Shown here: piece by piece, positions 7,112 to 13,705 of the stretch | Numbering within the stretch: position 1 is the first letter of the stretch | Layout of the letters: every line of letters starts with the position of its first letter | Virus record (IMG/VR): IMGVR_UViG_3300019776_000032 | Span: 1-23,018 of that record | Source of the DNA: a virus | Reading direction: 5' to 3' (one strand) | Length of the DNA: 23,018 bases | Notes under the pieces: model-generated | Database searches by the model: none | Seen by the model: only the letters and a program-made list of their open reading frames with translations | Told to the model about the DNA's origin: nothing | Program-made: the position numbers and the translations under genes

Positions 7112-7363
7112 ATGTCTACTGACACGTTGCTAATCACAGCATTCGTGTTGGTTCTACTGATCGGCGCGGGACTGGGAGCGTTCACATTCTTCCGGTCCCC
7201 GCAGTCGTACATCGCATTCGGCACTATCCTGATCGACAAGCTCAAGCCTGTCATCCTCGCATACATGCTCAAGCGCATGGACCCTAAGGTCGAGGCTGAG
7301 TGGAGGAAGTGCGAACTCCGTGGCGGTAAGTGGGACCACATTAAGAAGAGGTGTTCACGATGA
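7112..7363 (+). CDS. Small single-TM protein of the lysis block
   Basis: 83 aa with an N-terminal transmembrane helix (about residues 5-28, LLITAFVLVLLIGAGLGAF) and a basic, Cys-containing cytoplasmic or periplasmic tail with KRMDPKVEAEWRKCELRGG and WDHIKKRC. It begins 3 nt after the holin stop and ends in an ATGA overlap with the next gene. Position next to endolysin and holin suggests a role in lysis, such as a spanin subunit or holin regulator. It lacks a lipobox and a long coiled coil, so a spanin is not supported directly. Similar short proteins appear in phages of this type without assigned function. Confidence 0.72.
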   Translation: MSTDTLLITAFVLVLLIGAGLGAFTFFRSPQSYIAFGTILIDKLKPVILAYMLKRMDPKVEAEWRKCELRGGKWDHIKKRCSR

Positions 7364-7788
7364 CGACAATCGCCTACCGTGATGGCGTACTTGCCAGTGA
7401 CAGTCTCGTTACCCTTGGCGATACCAAGGTTCACGGCAGCTATCAGAAGATCAAACGTGTAGGCGATTACCTCGTTGGCACCGCTGGCTCCGTCGCGTTC
7501 TGCCAGAAGTTCATCGACTGGATGACCTGTGCTGATGAAGAGGAGCCGCCTCCCGAGGGTGCGTACAGCGCAATCCTCATCGACAAGAACGGAAAGGTCC
7601 GCGAGATTGAGAACGGCAATCTTCTACCCGCTCCTCGTGGTGCCAAGTTCTTTGCTATTGGCAGCGGGGGTCCTCTCGCTATTGCTGCCATGTACGCTGG
7701 TGCATCAGCCGTTGACGCTGTGAAGATCGCAGCGAAGATCGATACCTCCACCGGACTTCCGGTCAAGAAACTCACTCTCAAAGGATAG
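7360..7788 (+). CDS. HslV/proteasome-like Ntn hydrolase
   Basis: 142-aa protein starting at ATG 7360 (ATGA overlap; AGAGG about 9 nt upstream). After Met removal it would begin with Thr, as in HslV. By eye the N-terminus aligns with HslV: T2 for nucleophile Thr1, D14 (ASDS) for Asp17, the VTLGDTKVHG segment for ATLGNTVMKG, K30 (QKIKRV) for Lys33, and GTAGSVAFCQKFIDW for GFAGGTADAF. The later half has GAYSAILIDKNGK and FFAIGSGGPLAIAAMYAG, also typical of the fold. It is shorter than bacterial HslV (about 175 aa), and no HslU ATPase is present here. A peptidase role is likely from family and residues; the substrate is unknown. Its place between scaffold and capsid makes a scaffold-degrading or maturation role conceivable but unproven. 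Confidence 0.82.
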   Translation: MTTIAYRDGVLASDSLVTLGDTKVHGSYQKIKRVGDYLVGTAGSVAFCQKFIDWMTCADEEEPPPEGAYSAILIDKNGKVREIENGNLLPAPRGAKFFAIGSGGPLAIAAMYAGASAVDAVKIAAKIDTSTGLPVKKLTLKG

Positions 7789-7791
7789 TCC

Positions 7792-8373
7792 ATGGCTACT
7801 GTATTAACCAGGTTGAACGGTTCGGATGTCAGCGTTGACGACACCCTCCGCACACCTCTCGTTCCCTTCCCCAAGCAGATCACGCTTCCCTCTCGTGGTC
7901 GTCGGGCGCATGTGTTGCGTCTCGCTACCAATCGCACCCTGACCTCGCAGACCGCCGCACAGTCCCTCTTCGGGCGCTCGTTCATGGCTGAGGCTGGTAA
8001 GAACTACAGCTTCTCAATGCGCGTTACGCTTGAGTCGCTGTCGGCTACGTCCGGTGCATTCTCCCTCCTGTTCGCTGGCTCCGCTACCATCGGCGCTATC
8101 GACTACACTGCCCATGCAATCAAGGCGGCTCTCGCTACGGCTACGGCTGGCACTGTCACCGTCTCGAAGGTGGCAACTGCTGTTGCTCTGGTCGCGGCCA
8201 ACACTGCTACCGCTGGCACTATCACGGTCACTGGCACGTTCCGGTGTACGGCTGATGGTACGTTCATCCCTCAGATCGCCCTCGGTGTAGCTGCGGCTGC
8301 TGTCGTGGACGCTGACTCCACGATGACGATCACTGAAATGCCTACCGACGAAATCGACGGCAACTTCATCTAA
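7792..8373 (+). CDS. Beta-rich hypothetical protein, probable virion component
   Basis: 193 aa, ATG at 7792 about 7 nt after AAGGA. No enzyme motif is seen. Residues about 66-103 (EAGKNYSFSMRVTLESLSA, then FSLLFAG) resemble a domain found in phage fibre or surface proteins. The rest is Ala/Thr/Val-rich with alternating beta-like strands (TATAGTVTVSKVATAVALVA; AGTITVTGTFRC). This composition and its position just before the capsid leader suggest a head decoration or other structural protein. A function cannot be given. It ends 8 nt before a long stem-loop. Confidence 0.6.
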   Translation: MATVLTRLNGSDVSVDDTLRTPLVPFPKQITLPSRGRRAHVLRLATNRTLTSQTAAQSLFGRSFMAEAGKNYSFSMRVTLESLSATSGAFSLLFAGSATIGAIDYTAHAIKAALATATAGTVTVSKVATAVALVAANTATAGTITVTGTFRCTADGTFIPQIALGVAAAAVVDADSTMTITEMPTDEIDGNFI

Positions 8374-8600
8374 GACATACAGACGGGAACTGGCTCTGCG
8401 AAAGCATCCAGCCCGTCTCAGTCCTATCCATTGCGAACATAGTCGCGCTTACGTTCTTACGTGGCGACTTCCAAGGCACTAGCTAGAACCTTGACCCTAT
8501 CCTGAGTAACCGCTGCGGCGGTGAATAGGTGCGGACAATCTTGCCGTTCCAGATGCAGCCGAGGATCACAATCCCTCCTCCCGCAAATGGATACATTCCT
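8374..8600 (+). promoter_or_regulatory. Structured non-coding leader of the major capsid gene
   Basis: A 227-nt gap with no convincing ORF but several hairpins by eye: 8381-8418 (long, GAAA loop), 8441-8469 (AGTCGC with GCGACT, plus inner ACGT/ACGT), 8472-8493 (CAAGG with CCTTG), 8509-8522 (ACCGC-TGCG-GCGGT, a UNCG-type loop) and a weaker element at 8561-8580. None is followed by a T run, so none looks like an intrinsic terminator. This is the largest gap in the window and precedes the gene expected to be the most highly expressed, so it may hold a phage promoter and/or an mRNA processing or stability element. Confidence 0.5.
8381..8418 (+). other. Stem-loop with GNRA-type loop
   Basis: AGACGGG (8381-8387) pairs with CCCGTCT (8412-8418). 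Inside it CTGG (8390-8393) pairs with CCAG (8408-8411), and TGC-GAAA-GCA (8397-8406) forms a capped tip. It begins 8 nt after the stop of the preceding gene and has no following T tract. It could mark an RNA cleavage site or protect a 3' end. Confidence 0.6.
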
Positions 8601-9536
8601 ATGACTGATTTCACTCGTTTGCTGCCGGGTGCAGTAAACAACGCTGGCGACAACCTCGCCCTCTTCCTCAAGCTCGCGGCTGGCGAAGTCCTCACCGCGT
8701 TCAAGAACAAGACCATGTTCGAGCAGTACCACCGTGTACGTAACATCACGGCTGGTAAGTCCGTTTCCTTCCCGGCGACTGGCCGTCTCTCTGCCCGCTA
8801 CGTTACGCCCGGTGTGACCCAGGTTGGTCAGGCCATGAACCACAACGAAGTGACCATCGGCGTTGACGGTGAGCTTCTCGCTGACGCCTTCGTCGCGTCC
8901 ATCGATGAAGCCTTCGCTCACTGGGACGTGCGTGCGCCGATCACTGAGGCCATGGGTGACGCCCTCGCGCAGCAGTTCGACCAGAACGTTGCCCGTAACA
9001 TCATCCGCGCCGCTCGTGGCTCGAACGTTGTGACGGGTGAATCCGGTGGTACCTCTATCACCGCCGCTACCGTTCACACGGACGCCGCTGTTCTCGCCGC
9101 TTCGATCTACTCCGCCGCCCAGGCGCTGGACGAGAAGTTCGTTGAGGATGGCAACCGCCGCCTCGCCCTCCGTCCCGCCCAGTATTACCTCGCTGTTCAG
9201 AAGAACGACCTGATCAACAAGGACTGGGATGGTCGCGGTTCGTACGCTGATGGTACGATCCAGTCTATCGCTGGCATCACCATCCTCAAGTCGAACAACG
9301 TTCCGGGTACCGACGACTCGGCCAACTCCAACATCCCCGCTGCCTATCGTCTGAACTACTCCACCGTGCGTGGCGTGATCTGGACGCCGGATGCTGCGGG
9401 TACCGTCAAGCTGATGGACCTCAAGACCGAGGCCGAGTACCAGATTCGTGAGCGCGGCCACTACATGGTGGCTGCGTATGCGATGGGTCACGGCCCGATC
9501 CGTCCGCAGTGCGCCGTCGAACTCAAGAACGCCTAA
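8601..9536 (+). CDS. Major capsid protein (T7 gp10-like)
   Basis: 311-aa major head protein, with the T7-type HK97-like capsid fold expected from the family; T7 gp10A is about 345. The region after the ATG (MTDFTRLLPGAVNNAGDNLA, then KNKTMFEQYHRVRNITAGKS and the TGRLSARYVTPG loop) follows the T7 capsid pattern, as do ALAQQFDQNVARNI and the late GVIWTPDAAGTVKLMDLKTE. ATG 8601 is preferred over an in-frame GTG at 8529 because the added residues look non-coding and the upstream region is structured. The Shine-Dalgarno is weak (GGA at 8589-8591), surprising for an abundant protein. A strong terminator follows directly. No frameshifted longer form like T7 gp10B is evident. Confidence 0.93.
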   Translation: MTDFTRLLPGAVNNAGDNLALFLKLAAGEVLTAFKNKTMFEQYHRVRNITAGKSVSFPATGRLSARYVTPGVTQVGQAMNHNEVTIGVDGELLADAFVASIDEAFAHWDVRAPITEAMGDALAQQFDQNVARNIIRAARGSNVVTGESGGTSITAATVHTDAAVLAASIYSAAQALDEKFVEDGNRRLALRPAQYYLAVQKNDLINKDWDGRGSYADGTIQSIAGITILKSNNVPGTDDSANSNIPAAYRLNYSTVRGVIWTPDAAGTVKLMDLKTEAEYQIRERGHYMVAAYAMGHGPIRPQCAVELKNA

Positions 9537-9572
9537 TCACTTAGGCTCTTAGTTCTCTCTCTACTTCCAACT

Positions 9573-9612
9573 AGCAGGATTGCTCCCACAAAGAGCAGTC
9601 CTGCTTTTTTCT
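9573..9612 (+). terminator. Rho-independent terminator after the capsid gene
   Basis: A near-perfect 13-bp stem pairs 9573-9585 (AGCAGGATTGCTC) with 9593-9605 (GAGCAGTCCTGCT), including one G-U pair, around a 7-nt loop (CCACAAA), followed by a T-rich tract from 9605. Its position directly after the capsid gene matches the main late terminator (Tphi) of T7. Confidence 0.92.
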
Positions 9613-9625
9613 CTTTGAGGCTCAC

Positions 9626-10237
9626 ATGCCCGTCAACCCTCTCACTCTCACTACTGAACTCGACGCCGTGAACCTCATGCTTCGCGCCATCGGTGAGTCC
9701 CGCGTTCTCACCCTAGAGGATGCAACGCATGAGGACGCCGCTGACGCTCTCGAACTTCTCCGTCACCACAACATGACGGTACAGGAACAGGGTTGGCGGT
9801 TTAACGCCCGAGTTAACGTCTTGCTCACGCGGGACGGTTCCAACAACATCAACGTCCCGACGAACACATTGCGTATCGAAACGACTGGCGACAGTTCTAA
9901 CGTCGCTGCTTCCTACATTGATGGCAAGCTGTTCGACCTGGAGAACAACACCTTTGTGTGGTCTCAGAACCTGTATTGCACGTACGTCCTACATTACGAC
10001 TTCTCCAAGATACCGCAGTCCGCACGGAACTACATCGTGCAGTGCGCTGGCCTTGAGTACGTAGGTAACGAGGCCGCTGCATCTGGTCGCGCCACCTTCA
10101 CAGAGAAGCGGAAGTATGAGGCGCTGGCTGCACTGCGTCGATCCGAGTCCCTGATCCGCAGACCCAACATGCTCACGGATAGCTTCCACACCGCCAAGGC
10201 GCTGGTCGGACGGCTCCCGTTCTACCCCGCTACGTAA
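9626..10237 (+). CDS. Tail tubular protein A (T7 gp11-like)
   Basis: 203 aa; T7 gp11 is 196. It forms the ring between the portal and the nozzle and helps attach the fibres. Family-like features are the N-terminal ELDAVNLMLRAIGESRV, a GWRFN segment (QEQGWRFNARVNVLLTRD), the IDGKLFDLENNTFVW strand region, and the C-terminal KYEALAALRRSESLIRRPNM helix. The ATG follows a GAGG at 9617-9620. It is the first gene after the capsid terminator and lies 9 nt before the gp12-like gene. Confidence 0.92.
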   Translation: MPVNPLTLTTELDAVNLMLRAIGESRVLTLEDATHEDAADALELLRHHNMTVQEQGWRFNARVNVLLTRDGSNNINVPTNTLRIETTGDSSNVAASYIDGKLFDLENNTFVWSQNLYCTYVLHYDFSKIPQSARNYIVQCAGLEYVGNEAAASGRATFTEKRKYEALAALRRSESLIRRPNMLTDSFHTAKALVGRLPFYPAT

Positions 10238-10246
10238 GGACCATTC

Positions 10247-12733
10247 ATGGCTTTCTCCAGTTCTATCCCCCACTTCGTTAACGGGGTGTCGCGTCAGGTG
10301 GACGCCATGCGTCTTCCTACTCACGTCGAGGAGATGGTGAACCGCTTCTCGCATCCGGCCACTGGTAACCAGAGGCGTCCCTCTCTTGAGCATATCGCTC
10401 AGTTGTCGGGTACGTTCTCGGGCGACCACTTCTACCACCCGATCAACCGTGACGCATCTGAGCGTTACCACGTCCTGATCAACAACGGCGACCTCAAGGT
10501 ATTTGATAGTGCTGGCAATGCCAAGACTGTCACGTTCCCTGATGGTAAGTCCTATCTCACAGCAGCCTCTCCGAAGTCTATGTTTGCTGCGGCTACATCC
10601 GCCGACTACACCTTCATCGTCAACAAGACGAGGACAGTAGCGTTGGACGCTACGGTGAAGTCACCCGCGCGTGGACAGGAAGCCTTGGTCTTCTGTAGGG
10701 CCGTTAACTTCTCTCGTGTCTACAAGATTTTCATCAATGGTGCCGTGGTAGCACAGTACTCCACGCCTGACGGTGTGGATGACACCCGAGTGAACCAGCT
10801 TCGGGAACAGGCGACAGTAACTCCTGTGAACCTGGCCCGTACCTTGATCTCTGGAGATGTTACATCCGGCACTGTTAACGGATGGAACGTCGCTACCATT
10901 GGAGGTGGCTTCGCTGACGCTGACTACTCCGGTGACACCGCAGGGAGCGAGTCCGTTATCACCACCCGCCTAGTGGATAACCTGAGTACGGCTACTTGGG
11001 ATATGAAGTGCTACGGGAACGTCATCTGGATCAAGAACAAGTCGAACACTGTGTTCTCCATCGCGGTGGAAACTGATCGCGCTGGCGACGGAGATAGCAT
11101 TCTGGCTATCAAGGACCGTGTACAGGACTTCTCGGACTTGCCTAACAAAGGTCCGGTAGGGTTTGTTGTCACAGTCGCGGGTAGCCCAACGGATGGCTTT
11201 GACGACTACTGGGTAAAGCTGGATAAGCCTGATGGTAACGACGCTAACGACAGCGTCGTCTGGAAGGAATGTCCGAAGCCTGACATCTCCATTGCCTTTG
11301 ACTCGACCACCATGCCTCACACCCTTGTTCGAAACAATGATGGCACCTTCACATTCAAGAGGGCCACATGGGTACAGAGGAAGGTAGGTGAGTTCGAAGA
11401 TGACCCCTCCTTCATCGGAGCCACGATCAACGATGCTGTATTCAGTAGGGCGCGACTAGGGTTCCTATGCAACGAATCCATCGTGATGACGAGGCCGGGA
11501 GAGTTCTTTGACTTCTGGCGTACGACACTCACTGCCGTGCTTGATGACGACCCCATTGACGTGTCTGGTACGTCCGACAATGTCGCTATCTTCAAGTATG
11601 CTGTGTCGTTCGCAGAGGACCTATACCTCTTCGCTGACCAGTCGATCCACAGGCTTACCGCTGGTGACCTACTAACGCCAAGCAACGTAGCTCTCCCTGT
11701 GGCCGCGACGGCTCAAGTCAACCTCAGTCTTCAACCTGTTCCCTTGACGAAGTCCATCATCTTTGCTGGCTCCGGTAAGGCGTACGGGGATATGCGAGAG
11801 TTGTTCACGGCACCGGACACTGACGAGTCCGTCAATGCTTCCATCTCGGATCATGCTCCAGGTTACCTACCGACCACGTTCGAGCGTATCACTGCATCGG
11901 ACTCGGTCAACATGGCCTTCGCCTACTCCGCTGGCGTAAACGCTCCAGCGTATGTCTACCAATACTTCTGGTCAGGGAACGAAAAGCTCCAAGCTGCTTG
12001 GCATAAGTGGACGCTCCCTACTGGTACCGAGGTTCTCGGTTCAGTATTCTTTGATGACGAGCTTCACCTTGTTCTTCGCAGGGGGACCACCTTGTTCCTT
12101 GAGAAGATGAGTTGTGCGGCTAACCTGTTCGACAGCGGTAAGGACTGGATGATCCGTATGGATCGCCGCATCCTGTCTACCTCTCTAACTCCTACCGTCT
12201 CAGGGTCTAACCGGGTGTTCACCCTTCCCTATTCGGCAACCGGAGTAGAAGTGTACAGATGGGGCGGAGATACCCACGGACTTCCGGCCACCGTTGTGTC
12301 GAGGTCAGGGAACATGATCACGGTGCCTCTGGCTGAACTGCCTGTGGTCTTCGGTATTCCGTTCACGTCCTACCTCCAATTCTCTCGTATCTACATGAGG
12401 GAACAGCGTGGTGATCGTGAGGTTATCGTACAGGCTTCACACCTTCGCCTTCGTCGTATGTGGTTCCATGTGGACAACACCGCGACACTCACGGCGTACG
12501 TGCAGCCCTACATCGACGGGCCGATCTTCTCGAAGACGTTCACGTCGCTCAGTTCCAATGACGCTGCCTTCGATCCCAACAAGATCATCCTTGGTCGTGG
12601 AGCATTCACGCTCCCGGTGAAGGCACGATCTGATCGGGCAAAGATTTGGGTTGAGTCTACTACACATCTCCCTGACTGTATCACTGGTGCAGAATGGGAA
12701 GGTGACTACGACATCAGGGCCAGGAGAGTATAA
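10247..12733 (+). CDS. Tail tubular protein B / nozzle (T7 gp12-like)
   Basis: 828 aa; T7 gp12 is 794. It makes the hexameric tail nozzle. Recognisable T7-nozzle features are the start (SIPHFVNGVSRQVDAMRLPT), the RRPSLEHIAQL segment, NRDASERYHVLINNGDLKVFD, SADYTFIVNKT, later HTLVRNNDGTFTF and SFAEDLYLFADQSIHRLTAG, and the REVIVQASHLRLRRM region. AAGGA lies about 6 nt upstream of the ATG. The last codons contain AGGAG (12722-12726), which serves as the Shine-Dalgarno for the next gene. Confidence 0.94.
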   Translation: MAFSSSIPHFVNGVSRQVDAMRLPTHVEEMVNRFSHPATGNQRRPSLEHIAQLSGTFSGDHFYHPINRDASERYHVLINNGDLKVFDSAGNAKTVTFPDGKSYLTAASPKSMFAAATSADYTFIVNKTRTVALDATVKSPARGQEALVFCRAVNFSRVYKIFINGAVVAQYSTPDGVDDTRVNQLREQATVTPVNLARTLISGDVTSGTVNGWNVATIGGGFADADYSGDTAGSESVITTRLVDNLSTATWDMKCYGNVIWIKNKSNTVFSIAVETDRAGDGDSILAIKDRVQDFSDLPNKGPVGFVVTVAGSPTDGFDDYWVKLDKPDGNDANDSVVWKECPKPDISIAFDSTTMPHTLVRNNDGTFTFKRATWVQRKVGEFEDDPSFIGATINDAVFSRARLGFLCNESIVMTRPGEFFDFWRTTLTAVLDDDPIDVSGTSDNVAIFKYAVSFAEDLYLFADQSIHRLTAGDLLTPSNVALPVAATAQVNLSLQPVPLTKSIIFAGSGKAYGDMRELFTAPDTDESVNASISDHAPGYLPTTFERITASDSVNMAFAYSAGVNAPAYVYQYFWSGNEKLQAAWHKWTLPTGTEVLGSVFFDDELHLVLRRGTTLFLEKMSCAANLFDSGKDWMIRMDRRILSTSLTPTVSGSNRVFTLPYSATGVEVYRWGGDTHGLPATVVSRSGNMITVPLAELPVVFGIPFTSYLQFSRIYMREQRGDREVIVQASHLRLRRMWFHVDNTATLTAYVQPYIDGPIFSKTFTSLSSNDAAFDPNKIILGRGAFTLPVKARSDRAKIWVESTTHLPDCITGAEWEGDYDIRARRV

Positions 12734-12734
12734 G

Positions 12735-13223
12735 TTGAGCAAGTTCCTTCGACCCGTCAGGCAGACGGATATAACAGTAGTAGCGCGAAACATGCGCGAG
12801 GCTGACAGGCATGAATGCCTAGCCGCTGCCGGGATGCCGGGGGAACTTGCCCTTCTACTCTCCGTCGAGATATCGGAGGAGACCTACACGATGGTGAACC
12901 CCTCTGGCACCCCGGTAGGCATCTGCGGCATTGCAGAGGGTCACACACCTTACGACAAACAGGTGTGGATGCTGGCTACAGATGAACTCCTCCGATACCG
13001 ACGCCTCTTCCTCAAGGAGAGCTTGAAGTGGATCGACGGTCTAACTGATAGATACACCCTGTGGAACTACGTTGATGAACGCAACACGCTCCATATCGAA
13101 TGGCTCGAATGGATTGGCTGTGAGTTCCACGGAAGTCGCACTTCACCATACACAGGGACCCAACAACGATTTTTTACAAAGGTTAAACCATGTGTGTTGC
13201 CCTACCCATCCTCCCTATCCTGA
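12735..13223 (+). CDS. Internal virion protein A (T7 gp13-like, GNAT-like fold)
   Basis: 162 aa from a TTG at 12735, placed 8 nt after AGGAG (12722-12726) and one base after the gp12-like stop. T7 gp13 is 138 aa. The start MSKFLRPVRQTDITVVARNM, DRHECLAAAG, and the acetyltransferase-like middle (GTPVGICGIAEG, VWMLATDELLR, LKESLKWIDGL, HIEWLEWIGCEFHG) match this family, which has a GNAT-like fold but no demonstrated acetyltransferase role. In T7 it is needed for virion morphogenesis. The last 12 or so residues, after a TTTTTT run at 13170-13175, overlap the gp14-like gene by 34 nt and look out of frame; one extra T would end the protein RFFYKG with a stop at 13184-13186 in the present numbering. 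Confidence 0.85.
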   Translation: MSKFLRPVRQTDITVVARNMREADRHECLAAAGMPGELALLLSVEISEETYTMVNPSGTPVGICGIAEGHTPYDKQVWMLATDELLRYRRLFLKESLKWIDGLTDRYTLWNYVDERNTLHIEWLEWIGCEFHGSRTSPYTGTQQRFFTKVKPCVLPYPSSLS

Positions 13224-13702
13224 GTGCCGTGGCTGGTATAGCGTCTGGTGTTGCGAGCTACCAAGGCGCACAGGCTCAGTACGCTCAAGACAAGGCGACG
13301 TACAGAGCTAACGTGGCTAACGCCAAGACTGCTACCTACGCTCGCTACGACTCGATTAACAACCGCGTCATCCAAGAGAAGGCCGCTGCCGACCAGCAGC
13401 TTGAAGAGGCGAGCATTGAGGGTCTCAAGGCCCGTGCTTCTGCCCGTACCGCTTCGGCGGAAGGCGGTGTGTCTGGTGTCTCTGTCGGTGCCATCGTTAG
13501 AGATATGTTCGCGCGTGAATCTCGCTATGCCGAAAACACTCGCACCAACTTCGACTACTCCCGCACCTACTGGGCGGGTGAAGGACAGGCTGCGGCGGCA
13601 CAGGGCCAGAGCCAGATCAACTCGGTCCCCAAGCCGCAGAAGCCCTCGTTCCTCCCCTACGCAATCAATATGTTCGGCAGCGCCGTCAAAGCATTCGGAT
13701 AA
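13190..13702 (+). CDS. Internal virion protein B (T7 gp14-like)
   Basis: 170 aa; T7 gp14 is 196. In T7, gp14 forms the outer-membrane pore of the DNA ejection channel. The sequence starts Met-Cys as T7 gp14 does, with a hydrophobic helix (residues 2-25, ALPILPILSAVAGIASGVAS), then a long Ala/Gln/Arg-rich helical region typical of the family (NNRVIQEKAAADQQLEEASI, EGLKARASARTASAEGG). The SGVSVGAIVRDMFARE segment is also characteristic. AAAGG (13178-13182) lies 7 nt before the ATG. It sits in the usual gp13-14-15 order. Confidence 0.87.
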   Translation: MCVALPILPILSAVAGIASGVASYQGAQAQYAQDKATYRANVANAKTATYARYDSINNRVIQEKAAADQQLEEASIEGLKARASARTASAEGGVSGVSVGAIVRDMFARESRYAENTRTNFDYSRTYWAGEGQAAAAQGQSQINSVPKPQKPSFLPYAINMFGSAVKAFG

Positions 13703-13705
13703 CAA

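Noticed and set aside
8529-8600. GTG start extending the capsid protein by 24 residues
   Set aside because: The added residues are proline-rich and unlike capsid N-termini, no spaced Shine-Dalgarno precedes the GTG, and a hairpin (8509-8522) abuts it.
8457-9491. 344-codon minus-strand ORF opposite the capsid gene
   Set aside because: It has low-complexity Val/Gly/Arg/His composition typical of the mirror of a strongly codon-biased gene, no ribosome site was seen, and the capsid frame is clearly the coding one.
9500-9572. T7 gp10A/10B-like frameshift at the capsid end
   Set aside because: No slippery heptamer was seen near the stop, and the terminator begins within about 40 nt, leaving no room for an extension domain.
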